64,000 nucleotides of DNA from the NCBI GenBank assembly GCA_035555315.1, contig DATMGU010000070.1, positions 88,915-152,914 of the forward strand. Reading direction: 5' to 3'. The first letter of the stretch is position 1. Each line of letters begins with the position of its first letter. Source of the stretch: DATMGU01 sp035555315 (GTDB lineage: Bacteria > Pseudomonadota > Alphaproteobacteria > ATCC43930 > CGMCC-115725). Of this stretch, positions 8,210 to 16,662 are shown one piece after another. The position numbers and the translations under genes were made by a program. The notes beneath the pieces were generated by a model. That model was not told the DNA's origin and made no database searches. It saw only the letters and a list, made by a program, of their open reading frames with translations.

Positions 8210-8803
8210 CTATTTCCTCGCGGCGCACCACAGCCAGGTCACGGGCACCTTGTCATACCCCGAACCGCCCGCCTCGACGATGTCGAGGCTGTGCCAGGCG
8301 GCCGCTGCCGCGTAGTGGTGCCGGATCTCCGCCTCGGTCGGGTAATTGTAATACCGGCCGAAGCCGTCACGATCCTCGCCCGCCCCCTGCTTGAAGCTCG
8401 CCCGAAAGCGCCCGCCCAGCTTCAAGGCCCGATGGATCAGCGACAGCACCCGCGCCAGATCCGCCAGCGGAACATGCAGCAGGCAGGCATTGGCCCAGAT
8501 GCCGTCATAACACCCGATGTCGTCGATCGCCTCGAACAGCAGCGTCCCGACCGGACGGCCGATCCGCCGCGCCGCCTCCGCCGCCATTTCCGGCGAGCCA
8601 TCCGTCGCCACGACATCGAAGCCGCGCCGAATGATCTCCTCGGTCTCGATCCCGGCGCCGCAGCCGAGTTCCAGCACCTTTCCACCAGACGGAAGCTCGT
8701 CTAGGAAATCGGCGAGCTGTCTTGTGGGCTTCTGCCGCGCCTGCACGGCGTAACGAGCGGCTTCATCCGCGTAAAACCGCAAGGTTGCTGGATCGTGCGC
8801 CAC
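8210..8803 (-). CDS. Class I SAM-dependent methyltransferase
   Basis: Small Rossmann-fold methyltransferase, 197 aa. Motif I 'KVLELGCGAGIETEEI' binds S-adenosylmethionine, 'DVVATDGSPEMAAEA' is the acidic ribose loop, and 'YDGIWANACLLHVP' is motif IV/post-motif typical of Methyltransf_11/25 proteins. I prefer the GTG at 8803 because 'AGGAAGG' lies 8 nt upstream; a TTG at 8821 would overlap that site. Substrate unknown; such proteins are often tellurite-resistance or small-molecule methyltransferase-like. Confidence 0.82.
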   Translation of the reverse strand: MAHDPATLRFYADEAARYAVQARQKPTRQLADFLDELPSGGKVLELGCGAGIETEEIIRRGFDVVATDGSPEMAAEAARRIGRPVGTLLFEAIDDIGCYDGIWANACLLHVPLADLARVLSLIHRALKLGGRFRASFKQGAGEDRDGFGRYYNYPTEAEIRHHYAAAAAWHSLDIVEAGGSGYDKVPVTWLWCAARK

Positions 8804-8900
8804 GTCTCTGTCCTTCCTCAATCGTTCCTCGAAGAAAATGACATGGAACGTGGCATATTAGGCGGGTGAACAATGAGGCTTGAGATGTCCTCCAACGCCG

Positions 8901-9128
8901 CTACCGATCCCGCCTGATCCGGTACACCGTCGCCTCGCCCTCGGCTATGGTTTCGACCAGGGTATTGCCGGTCGTCTCGCAGAAGGCCGGGAAGTCCTTT
9001 GCGGCACCCGGATCGGTCGCGACGATGTCCAGCAGGTCGCCGATCGCCACCGCCTTCAGCGCCTTGCGGGCCTTCAGCACGGGCAGCGGGCACAGTAGGC
9101 CGCTGGCATCCAAACGGGTCGTGGCCAT
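8901..9128 (-). CDS. TusA-family sulfurtransferase
   Basis: 75-aa sulfur carrier of the TusA/SirA/YedF family with the diagnostic 'LLCPLPVLKARKAL' (Cys13 within CPxP). In the family the cysteine carries a persulfide for tRNA thiolation, molybdenum cofactor sulfuration or sulfur oxidation. A good Shine-Dalgarno 'gagaggag' precedes the ATG. It lies 28 bp downstream of the deaminase gene on the same strand, probably in one transcript. Which sulfur pathway it serves is not shown by the context. Confidence 0.88.
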   Translation of the reverse strand: MATTRLDASGLLCPLPVLKARKALKAVAIGDLLDIVATDPGAAKDFPAFCETTGNTLVETIAEGEATVYRIRRDR

Positions 9129-9156
9129 CGATCGGGGCTCCTCTCTTCCACTCGCC

Positions 9157-9618
9157 TCAGTAAGGCGTTTTGTCCGGCCGTCTGTGCCAGGCGGCGAACG
9201 CCGCGAGCGCCTCCTCGGCCAGCACCTGGGTCATCGGCATGCGACGCTCCCCGATCGGGCGGGGGATCTCCTGATAAAGGAATTCGTCGTCGAAGCCGAT
9301 CCGGGCCGCGTCGATCCGGCTATTGCCGTAATGGATGCGATCGAGCCGCGCCCAATAGATCGCGGCGAGGCACATTGGACAAGGCTCGCAGCTGCTATAG
9401 ATCTCGCAACCCGCCAGGCTGAAGCTATTGAGGGTGGCGCAGGCGTTGCGGATCGCCACGATCTCCGCATGCGCCGTCGGGTCGTTGGTCGAGGTGACCC
9501 GGTTGTTGCCCTCGGCGATGATCCTGCCATCCTTGACGATGACCGCCCCGAACGGCCCCCCCTCCCCGATGCCCTGAGACAGGGCGATCGCGCGGCGCAT
9601 GAAACTCTGCTGGGGCAT
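9157..9618 (-). CDS. Nucleoside/guanine deaminase (CDA fold)
   Basis: 153-aa zinc deaminase of the cytidine-deaminase fold. Zinc and proton-shuttle residues are His50 and Glu52 in 'TAHAE' and Cys80/Cys83 in 'EPCPMC'. The internal 'GPFGAVIVKDG' and the C-terminal '..DKTPY' resemble Bacillus-type guanine deaminase (GuaD), not TadA, whose tRNA-binding C-terminus is absent. Likely reaction: guanine to xanthine. An alternative is another purine or pterin deaminase. Followed closely by the TusA-like gene. Confidence 0.8.
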   Translation of the reverse strand: MPQQSFMRRAIALSQGIGEGGPFGAVIVKDGRIIAEGNNRVTSTNDPTAHAEIVAIRNACATLNSFSLAGCEIYSSCEPCPMCLAAIYWARLDRIHYGNSRIDAARIGFDDEFLYQEIPRPIGERRMPMTQVLAEEALAAFAAWHRRPDKTPY

Positions 9619-9658
9619 CGGATGTTCCTTCCTGGTCCTCGATCACGCGGGTCATAGC

Positions 9659-10372
9659 CTAAGCTAGATCAACCCAGTCGTCGGTGCCGTAGTCGAAATA
9701 GCGCCGCACCCGTTCGCCATCCCAATGATACGTCAGATGGCCGGCCTGGATCGGCAGGCCGACGACGCGCGGGCGGAACGCGCCGACGCAGCGCCCGCCC
9801 GGCCGCCGCACGCTGGGATAATGCACGCCGTTGCTGTCCGCCGCCTTCAATCGGGCGGCGAGCGACTGGCCGGCGGTATAGTCCTCGGGATCGAGCACCG
9901 CCGCCCCTGCTTCGGTGGGCACCGCCGCAAGATCGTGCAACGACGCGTCGATCCGGCCGACCAGCACCCGCATATCCTCGTATCGCGGCCCGTCGCCCGC
10001 ATCGCTCGCATAGCGGCCGAAATGATGGATCGTCTCGGCGATCGCCGTCGCCCGGTCCTCGGCGGCGTAATAGACCCCCCATTTGCCGTTGGAAAACCGC
10101 GAGCCCTGCGGATTGAGATGGGTGAACGAGGCCATGACCCAGGTGGCCCCGGGGCCGCTGACGCGGTCCTCGGCTGCCACCAGGCCGATCTCGCCCACTT
10201 CGTCGCGCAGACGCGGGTTGGTCAGCATCTCGGCGGCGATCAACGCGTCACGGATGGCGGGATCGGGCGAGACACGTTCGTAGAGATCGATCGGCGGGTG
10301 GCGCGACGCGATGATTCGCGTCGCCGCCGGCCAGACGATCCGGCGGATCGGCGGGGTGAGGGGATCGGCCAT
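9659..10372 (-). CDS. RES-domain toxin of a type II toxin-antitoxin pair
   Basis: 237-aa RES family protein. The core 'GSRFSNGKWGVYYAAEDRATAIAET' region (about 91-115) contains the conserved Arg, the YYA segment and the Glu of the RES fold, which is related to ADP-ribosyltransferases. Characterised members degrade NAD+ or ADP-ribosylate targets and are neutralised by Xre/MbcA/ParS antitoxins. Such an antitoxin gene lies immediately upstream (gap 40 bp), in the usual antitoxin-toxin order. The extended form (>200 aa) fits the longer RES subgroup. Confidence 0.85.
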   Translation of the reverse strand: MADPLTPPIRRIVWPAATRIIASRHPPIDLYERVSPDPAIRDALIAAEMLTNPRLRDEVGEIGLVAAEDRVSGPGATWVMASFTHLNPQGSRFSNGKWGVYYAAEDRATAIAETIHHFGRYASDAGDGPRYEDMRVLVGRIDASLHDLAAVPTEAGAAVLDPEDYTAGQSLAARLKAADSNGVHYPSVRRPGGRCVGAFRPRVVGLPIQAGHLTYHWDGERVRRYFDYGTDDWVDLA

Positions 10373-10412
10373 TGGATGGTTCAGGAAGCTGATGGTTTAG
10401 GGAGCTGATGGT

Positions 10413-10820
10413 TTAGGACCAGGGCGCGCGCGCGGCGTCCAGATATTGCCTCACGGCGGCGAGATCGGTGACGTCGCCGGCGCTCATGCGCTGCAGTGGC
10501 GATTGCCCGCCGAACGCCCGGTTCGGGCTCGCGACCCAGGCATCGGCCTGTGCCGGGTTCGCGTAGAGGATCTGCAGGGCCTTGAAGATGCCGCTGACAT
10601 AGCCGATCCGCCGGATCGTATCGAGCGGCACGGCACCGACCTGCCCCGACCGCCACTTGTAGAACGTGCGCTGGGGCGGCGCGCCCAGGATGGCGCGCGC
10701 ATCGATGGTATCGACCCGCCACAACTCCATAATCCGAAAGAAACCGATCAGCGCGTCGGCGGCGCGGACCATCCCGGCATCGATCGGTTGCAGCGCGGAG
10801 ACCGTCATCGGCCCCTCCAT
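10413..10820 (-). CDS. MbcA/ParS/Xre-type antitoxin (DUF2384)
   Basis: 135-aa antitoxin partner of the RES toxin. The N-terminal helical part carries 'ARAILGAPPQRTFYKWRSGQ', an HTH-like segment. The C-terminus 'SPNRAFGGQSPLQRMSAGDVTDLAAVRQYLDA' region is the DUF2384 signature (PNxxFGGxSPLxxM...DLxxVRxYLDA). It is expected to bind both toxin and its own promoter. A perfect 6-bp-arm palindrome sits just upstream of the start. An internal ATG at 10808 is an alternative start. Confidence 0.88.
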   Translation of the reverse strand: MEGPMTVSALQPIDAGMVRAADALIGFFRIMELWRVDTIDARAILGAPPQRTFYKWRSGQVGAVPLDTIRRIGYVSGIFKALQILYANPAQADAWVASPNRAFGGQSPLQRMSAGDVTDLAAVRQYLDAARAPWS

Positions 10821-10822
10821 AA

Positions 10823-10836
10823 TTGCCTACAGGCAA
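10823..10836. promoter_or_regulatory. Candidate autoregulatory operator of the RES/Xre pair
   Basis: Perfect inverted repeat TTGCCT-AC-AGGCAA, 2 nt upstream of the antitoxin ATG. A weaker second copy of the half-site pattern (TGCC..GGCA) follows at about 10852-10862 inside the end of the permease gene. Position and symmetry suit binding by the Xre-type antitoxin. Confidence 0.45.
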
Positions 10837-10847
10837 AATATGGTCAA

Positions 10848-12746
10848 TTAATGCCTTTCGGCAAGTCCTTTCAAGCTTCGAGCAACCACGCGCTGCACGA
10901 AACCGGCGATGCCTTCGGGAAAGGCCAAGACCATCAGCATGATGGTGCCGCCCAAGATCAGCCGCCAGAAGTCGAAGCGGGCCAACTCGTCGCGCAGGAT
11001 GACGAAGACTCCGGCGCCGACCAACGGGCCGCTGGCGACGCCGACGCCGCCCAGCAGGACCATGACCAACCCGTCGACCGAGATCGGGATCGACAGGGTC
11101 GAGGCCGGGGTGACATTGCCCTTGTAGAACGCGTAGAGCGCGCCGGCGAGGCCGGCCGTCAACCCGGCGAGGCTGAACGCCAGCCAATGCACCCGGCGCA
11201 CATCGATGCCGATCGCCTCGGCGCGCAGGCTGGAATCCCGGGCCGCGCGCAACGCCATGCCGAAAGGTGCCGCCAGCACGCGCCGAAGGCCCAACACGCC
11301 GAGCGCGCAGAGGCAGAGCGCCAGCAGATAGAACACGCGCCGATCGGCCGCCCAGGATGCCGGCCAGATGCCGATCAACCCATTGTCGCCGCCAGTCAGC
11401 GTGTCCCATTGGAACACCACCGACCAAGCGATCTGGGCGAAAGCCATGGTCAGCATCGCGAGGTACACGCCGGTCAGCCGGACCACGAACCAGCCGACCA
11501 GCACGGCCGCGATGGTGGCGGCGGCGATGCCGGCGGGGATCGCCGCCAGCATCGGCCAGCCCCAATGACGCACCACCAGGGCCGCCCCATAAGCACCGAT
11601 CCCGAAGAACGCGGCATGGCCGAACGAGACCAAGCCGCCGGGCCCCAGGATGAAGTGCAGGCTGGCTGCGAACAGCGCGAACAGGATGACCTCGATCGCC
11701 ACCACCAGCCAATAGGCCGGCAACAGCAGCGGCAGCGCCAGCAGGATGACGGCCAGCGCCGCGAGACCGAGCCGGCGCCAGAGGATCGGCGGCCGCCACT
11801 CGCCCATCGGCACGACCCCGCCGCCGGCCGCGCGCGACGCCGTGTCGGCACGCCCGAGCAAGCCATGTGGGCGGATCACCAGGACGGTCGCCATCACCAG
11901 GAATTCCAGCACCAGGATGACGCGTGACAGGGAGCCGACCAGCCCGAAAACATGAACCTCGCCGACCGAGATCGCGATCGCCTTCAAGATGCCGATCAGC
12001 AAGGCGGCCAGATAGGCACCGGTGATGCTGCCCATGCCGCCGACCACCACGACGACGAAGGCATCGGTGATGATCGCGATGTCGAGATTGAGGTTGGCCC
12101 CCTCGCGCGGCAGCTGGATCGCCCCGCCCAACCCGGCCAGGAACGCCCCCAGGAAGAACACGCTGGTGAACAGCCAGCCCTGGCTGACCCCCAGCAGATC
12201 GACCATCTCGCGATCGAGGGTGGCGGCACGCACCAGCACGCCCCAGCGGGTCCGGTTGAACAGCAGCCATAACAGGCCGAGCACCACGGGGCCGACCCCG
12301 ATCAGCACCAGATCATATTCAGGGAACGATCGTCCCATGACCTGGATGGCGCTGCTCAAACCGGGTACGCGCGGCCCCAGGATATCCTCCGGCCCCCAGA
12401 TCCTGAGCGCCAGATCGCCGATCACCAGCACCAGGCCGAAGGTGGCGAGCAGCTGGAACAGCTCCGGCGAGCGGTAGATCCGCCGCAACAGGACGATCTC
12501 GATGACGATGCCGAGGAGGCCGACGGCGAGGCCGGCGAGCAGCACGGCCAGGACATAGCCCGGCAAGCCGCCGCCGATCCGCGCCACCGCCGTGGCCGCG
12601 ATGAACGCCCCCAGCATGGCGAGCGAACCATGGGCGAAGTTCACCATCCGGCTGACGCCGAACACCACGGACAGGCCGGCCGCGACCAGGAACAGGGCCG
12701 AAGCCCCGGCCAGCCCGTTCAACAATTGGATGACGATTGTCGCCAT
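10848..12746 (-). CDS. Fused LivH-LivM branched-chain-type ABC permease
   Basis: One 632-aa polypeptide carries both permease halves of a HAAT-type importer. Residues about 1-290 are LivH-like ('SRMVNFAHGSLAMLGAF', 'GMGSITGAYLAALLIG'). After a hydrophilic linker, about 320-630 is LivM-like ('GPGGLVSFGHAAFFGIGAYGAAL', 'GGVGVASGPLVGAGVF'). I start at the ATG at 12746, 41 nt after the stop of the binding-protein gene; a further upstream start would overlap that gene by 70 nt with a non-membrane leader. No LivG/LivF ATPase gene follows: the next gene, 27 bp downstream, is the antitoxin. The ATPases must come from elsewhere or have been lost. Confidence 0.9.
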   Translation of the reverse strand: MATIVIQLLNGLAGASALFLVAAGLSVVFGVSRMVNFAHGSLAMLGAFIAATAVARIGGGLPGYVLAVLLAGLAVGLLGIVIEIVLLRRIYRSPELFQLLATFGLVLVIGDLALRIWGPEDILGPRVPGLSSAIQVMGRSFPEYDLVLIGVGPVVLGLLWLLFNRTRWGVLVRAATLDREMVDLLGVSQGWLFTSVFFLGAFLAGLGGAIQLPREGANLNLDIAIITDAFVVVVVGGMGSITGAYLAALLIGILKAIAISVGEVHVFGLVGSLSRVILVLEFLVMATVLVIRPHGLLGRADTASRAAGGGVVPMGEWRPPILWRRLGLAALAVILLALPLLLPAYWLVVAIEVILFALFAASLHFILGPGGLVSFGHAAFFGIGAYGAALVVRHWGWPMLAAIPAGIAAATIAAVLVGWFVVRLTGVYLAMLTMAFAQIAWSVVFQWDTLTGGDNGLIGIWPASWAADRRVFYLLALCLCALGVLGLRRVLAAPFGMALRAARDSSLRAEAIGIDVRRVHWLAFSLAGLTAGLAGALYAFYKGNVTPASTLSIPISVDGLVMVLLGGVGVASGPLVGAGVFVILRDELARFDFWRLILGGTIMLMVLAFPEGIAGFVQRVVARSLKGLAERH

Positions 12747-12787
12747 GATCAACGAGGGGAACGAGAAATGAGCACTATGCGGGCAGC

Positions 12788-13996
12788 TTATTCGGCCGGC
12801 CGCAGCTTCCTCACGTAATCGTCGGACGGCAGGAATTTGGCGCCATCGGCGAAGGTCCAATCGACCATGACGCCCTTGCCGTCACGCAGCGCCGTCTTGC
12901 CGACGAACGCACCCATCGTCGATTGATGGTCGATCGGCCGATAGGTGATGTCACCGAACGGAGTCGGTGCCACCAATCCGACGAAGGCCGCGACCAGCTT
13001 CTCCTGATCGGTCGCCGTGCCGGCCTTCTTGATGCCGGCGGCGATCGAGTTGATCAGGCTATAGCCGACGACCGACCCGACCCGCGGGTAGTCGTGGAAC
13101 TTCGCCTGGTAGGCGTCGACGAATTTCACATGCTCCGGGGTCTTGATCTCGGACCAGGGATAGCCGGTGACGATCCAGCCGGCGGGCGTCTCGTCCTTCA
13201 GCGGGTCGAGATATTCCGGCTCGCCGGTCAGCAGGCTGACCACCGCGCGATCCTTGAACAAGCCGCGCAGGCTGCCCTCGCGGACGAATTTCTGTAGATC
13301 GGGGCCGAACAAGGCGTTGAAGATCGCGTCGGGCTTGAGATCGGCCAAGGCATCGACCACCGGGCCGGCATCGAGCTTGCCCAGCGGCGGGAATTGATCG
13401 CCGACGAACTCGACATCCGGCTGCTGCTGCTTCAGCAGCGCCTTGAAGGCGCGCACCGCCGACTGGCCATATTCGTAATTGGGCGAGACGAAGGCCCAGC
13501 GCTTGGCTTTCAGCTTGACCGCCTCCGGCACCACCATGGCCGCCTGCATGTAGGTCGAGGGGCGCAGGCGGAAGGTATACTTGTTGCCCGCATCCCAGAC
13601 GAGCTGGTCGGTCAGCGGCTCGCCGGCGACGAACAGCGTCTTGTGCTGCTTGGCGAAATCGGCGACCGCCAAGCCGACATTCGACGGAAACGTGCCGGAG
13701 AGCACGGCGACCTTGTCGCCGGTCAGCAACTCCTCCGCGACACGCACCGCGTCGCCGGGATTGCCGGCATCATCCCGGGACAGCACTTCAAGCGGCCGGC
13801 CAAGCACGCCGCCCGCCGCGTTGATCTGCTCGACCGCCAGTTCGATGCCCTTCTTATAGGGCTCAAGAAAGGCCGGGAACACCTTGTAACTGTTGATTTC
13901 ACCGATCTTGATCGGGTCGGCGGCATAAGCCGGTGCCACCCCGATGACGAACGCTAGTACCGCACCGGCCGCTTTCGCGGCGAGACTGTAAGCCAT
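12788..13996 (-). CDS. Branched-chain-type ABC transporter substrate-binding protein
   Basis: Periplasmic binding protein of the LivJ/Peripla_BP_6 family, 402 aa from the ATG at 13996. An alternative GTG lies 6 nt upstream; the ATG has 'aggggg' at usable spacing. The signal peptide is about 1-25, cleaved after 'APAYA'. The mature start 'DPIKIGEINSYKVFPAF' and 'GIELAVEQINAAGGVLGRPLEV' are typical. It is followed by the fused permease in the same direction. Ligands of this family include amino acids, amides, urea and aromatic acids; no specific call is possible. Confidence 0.88.
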   Translation of the reverse strand: MAYSLAAKAAGAVLAFVIGVAPAYAADPIKIGEINSYKVFPAFLEPYKKGIELAVEQINAAGGVLGRPLEVLSRDDAGNPGDAVRVAEELLTGDKVAVLSGTFPSNVGLAVADFAKQHKTLFVAGEPLTDQLVWDAGNKYTFRLRPSTYMQAAMVVPEAVKLKAKRWAFVSPNYEYGQSAVRAFKALLKQQQPDVEFVGDQFPPLGKLDAGPVVDALADLKPDAIFNALFGPDLQKFVREGSLRGLFKDRAVVSLLTGEPEYLDPLKDETPAGWIVTGYPWSEIKTPEHVKFVDAYQAKFHDYPRVGSVVGYSLINSIAAGIKKAGTATDQEKLVAAFVGLVAPTPFGDITYRPIDHQSTMGAFVGKTALRDGKGVMVDWTFADGAKFLPSDDYVRKLRPAE

Positions 13997-14070
13997 ACCC
14001 ACCCCCTGATTGCCCCTGCCGCTCAGCCACCCCGGCCGATCGGCAGCCCCGATTGATCGTGTACGTACAG

Positions 14071-15144
14071 TTACAGGGCGCGGATCGCAGGTCGAGCAAA
14101 AAAAGGTGGTGTTCCATCAATAGCTGCTTCGACCGTCGGTTGGGTGCTGGCGGCGGCGACCCGGTCGAGCGCCGCCAGCACCGCCTCCGGTGCCACGTGA
14201 TGCACCATGTGACCGACGCCCGGCAGCAGCGTGAGCCGTGCCTGCGGCAAGGCCGCCGCGAGGCGCAAGGCGTGCTGCCGATGATCGACGATCTGGTCTT
14301 TGTCGCCGGTGACGATCTCGACCGGCACGGTGATCTGGTGATACCGGTGCTGCAACCGCGCCACGGTGAGGTTGAGCCGCCGCAGATCCTCGGCATTGGC
14401 ACGGAGTTGCGACGGCCGGATCGACAGGCCGATGGGAAAGTTCTCGAAACTGGCGGGGACCGGATTGGGGGCGAAGATCTTCGCCAGCACGTCGCGCGCC
14501 ATGCTGCGCGCAAAGGACGACAGCACAGTTCGGCCCATCAGATCACCGATCAGCGGCGCCGCCGGCAGCGACATCAGCATGACGGTCGCATGCCGCGCCG
14601 GATGGCTCCAGCCGGCCAGCAGCACCAGGCCGGCGATATCGGCGGGGAATTCCAGCGCATAGGCGAGCGCCAGGGCGCCGCCCCAGGAATGGCCGATCAA
14701 AATCGGCCGCTCGACGCCGAGCCGGGCGAGCGCGTCATGAATCAGCGCCGCCTGGCGCTTCAGGCCCGCCTGCTCGTTGCGGGTCCGCGTGCTGTGACCG
14801 TAGCCGGGCCGATCGATGGCGATCGTCCGGTACCGCTGCGCCGCGACCGCCAAACCGCTCGACGCGAAATCCTGTACCATGCCGCCGGCGCCGTGAAGAT
14901 AGACGACCGGCCGGCCCACCCCGCGATCGACGTAATGCAGCCGCACGGCACCCATTTCCAGGAACCGCCCGATCGGCGGGCTCTCCCGCTCCGCCCGCCG
15001 GGCTTCCGCCTCTTCGTCGATCGTCAGCAGATCGGCGGCCGCGTCGATCACCTCGAGCAGCACCGGACGTTCCGATACGGGTTCGGTGGATGCGGAAACG
15101 GCGGGCGCGGGTCGAGCGCGCTTGAACTTCAAGTTTCGCAGCAT
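14071..15144 (-). CDS. Alpha/beta hydrolase
   Basis: 357-aa alpha/beta-hydrolase-fold protein. Visible elements: the oxyanion-hole motif 'VVYLHGAGG', the nucleophile elbow 'GHSWGGAL' (Ser), the acid 'GDKDQIVD' (Asp) and 'GVGHMVHH' (His). I start at the ATG at 15144; earlier in-frame codons give a low-complexity Trp/Arg-rich sequence that is the shadow of hutF. The N-terminal roughly 60 residues are hydrophilic and family-atypical. Downstream of hutF in the same direction (gap 85 bp) but with no obvious role in histidine breakdown. Confidence 0.85.
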   Translation of the reverse strand: MLRNLKFKRARPAPAVSASTEPVSERPVLLEVIDAAADLLTIDEEAEARRAERESPPIGRFLEMGAVRLHYVDRGVGRPVVYLHGAGGMVQDFASSGLAVAAQRYRTIAIDRPGYGHSTRTRNEQAGLKRQAALIHDALARLGVERPILIGHSWGGALALAYALEFPADIAGLVLLAGWSHPARHATVMLMSLPAAPLIGDLMGRTVLSSFARSMARDVLAKIFAPNPVPASFENFPIGLSIRPSQLRANAEDLRRLNLTVARLQHRYHQITVPVEIVTGDKDQIVDHRQHALRLAAALPQARLTLLPGVGHMVHHVAPEAVLAALDRVAAASTQPTVEAAIDGTPPFFARPAIRAL

Positions 15145-15229
15145 TCTACTCTCAGCGGGGAAAAACGGCCAAATTAGCCTAGGGATAATGGCCCAGCAAT
15201 CACCATGCCCAACAGAGTTGTCGAATTCA

Positions 15230-16597
15230 TTAACCGATCCGGGCGAGGGCGAGGCGAAACCGCTCGGCCATCTCCCGCTCCGCCGGATGCCGGCCGTCGC
15301 GCACCCGCCAGCGTCCCCCGACCATGACATGTCGAACCGGGTTGCCGTTGCCGGCGAAGACCAGCGCGTCCAGCAGCGTGTCGCGCCGGCGACCCAGCAG
15401 GGTCGGATGATCGGCGTCCAGCACCAGCAGATCGGCTCGATATCCAGGCGCCAGGCGACCGATAAGCCGGCCCAGCGCCGCGGCGCCGCCGGACAGGGCG
15501 GCGCCATAGAGCGCCGTGCCGATCGATCCCTCGCCTTGCCCCGCCGACCAACGCCGACGACGGATCAGGCGCTGGCCGTAATCGAGCCAGCGCAGTTCCT
15601 CGATCGGGCTGACCGAGATGTGACTGTCGGAGCCGATGCCCCACCGCCCGCTCGCCGCCTGATAGGCGTCAACGGGAAACAACCCGTCGCCCAGATTGGC
15701 CTCGGTCGTGGGACAGAGCCCGACAACCGCCTGGGCCGCCGCCATGCCGGCGATTTCTGTCGCCTCGACATGGGTCGCATGGACCAGGCACCAATGCCGG
15801 TCGACCGGCGCGTGGTCGAGCAGCCATTCGACCGGGCGGGCACCGCTCCAGGCGACGCAGTCATCGACCTCGCGGATCTGTTCCGCCACATGGATGTGGA
15901 TCGGTGCGGTGGGATCGCGGTCGCGCAGGCCGGCGACCAGCGCGTCGAGGCTCGCAGGTGGCACCGCGCGCAGCGAATGCGGCGCCACGCCGAGCCGGAA
16001 TTGTGGATCCGCGCCGTGCCGCCGGGCGAGATCCTCGACCAGCCCCAGGATGTCGTCGACGCCGTTGAGAAAGCGGCGCTGTCCAGCACCCGGTGGCACG
16101 CCGCCGAACCCGCCGGTCTGATACAGCACCGGCAGGTGAGTGAGGCCGATGCCGGTCTCGGTCGCCGCGGCGATGATCCGTTCGGACAACTCCGCCCGAT
16201 CCGCATAGGGCGTGCCGTCGGCCGCATGATGCAGGTAGTGGAATTCACCGACCGCCGTATACCCGACCTTCAGCATCTCGACATAGAGCCAGGCGGCGAT
16301 CGCCTGGACATCCTCCGGCGTCAAGGCACCGAGGAATCGGTACATCACCTCGCGCCAACCCCAGAAACTGTCCTCGCCCGCCCCTACCCGCTCGGCAAGC
16401 CCCGCCATGGCGCGCTGGAAGGCGTGGGAATGGAGGTTGGGCATCCCGGGCACCACCGGCCCGTCGAGCCGCTCGGCGCCGGCGGGGTCGGCATCGGCGG
16501 TGACGCTGAGCAAGTCCCCCCGCGCATCGATCTCGAAGCGAACCCGGTCGGCCCAGCCATCCGGCAGCAAGGCGGTTTCGGCGAAGTGGCTGGTCAT
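15230..16597 (-). CDS. hutF: Formimidoylglutamate deiminase
   Basis: 455-aa amidohydrolase-superfamily enzyme converting N-formimidoyl-L-glutamate to N-formyl-L-glutamate in the five-step histidine degradation pathway. Metal-binding 'PNLHSHAFQRAMAG' at about 53-66 (HxH), 'PIHIHVAEQ' (His), 'HATHV' (His) and 'GSDSHISVSP' (Asp) follow HutF order and spacing. It is transcribed divergently from hutI across a 65-bp gap, so the two probably share a control region. hutH, hutU and hutG are not in the window. Confidence 0.93.
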   Translation of the reverse strand: MTSHFAETALLPDGWADRVRFEIDARGDLLSVTADADPAGAERLDGPVVPGMPNLHSHAFQRAMAGLAERVGAGEDSFWGWREVMYRFLGALTPEDVQAIAAWLYVEMLKVGYTAVGEFHYLHHAADGTPYADRAELSERIIAAATETGIGLTHLPVLYQTGGFGGVPPGAGQRRFLNGVDDILGLVEDLARRHGADPQFRLGVAPHSLRAVPPASLDALVAGLRDRDPTAPIHIHVAEQIREVDDCVAWSGARPVEWLLDHAPVDRHWCLVHATHVEATEIAGMAAAQAVVGLCPTTEANLGDGLFPVDAYQAASGRWGIGSDSHISVSPIEELRWLDYGQRLIRRRRWSAGQGEGSIGTALYGAALSGGAAALGRLIGRLAPGYRADLLVLDADHPTLLGRRRDTLLDALVFAGNGNPVRHVMVGGRWRVRDGRHPAEREMAERFRLALARIG

Positions 16598-16662
16598 GGC
16601 ACAGTCTCGCCCGTCGATCGGTACGCGTAAAGCCTCCGATCTTGGGAAAGCAGGGAAGCGCC

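Noticed and set aside
14071..15507. Longer reading of the alpha/beta hydrolase starting at 15507
   Set aside because: The extra 121 residues overlap hutF in another frame and are Trp/Arg-rich shadow sequence; the ATG at 15144 is adequate.
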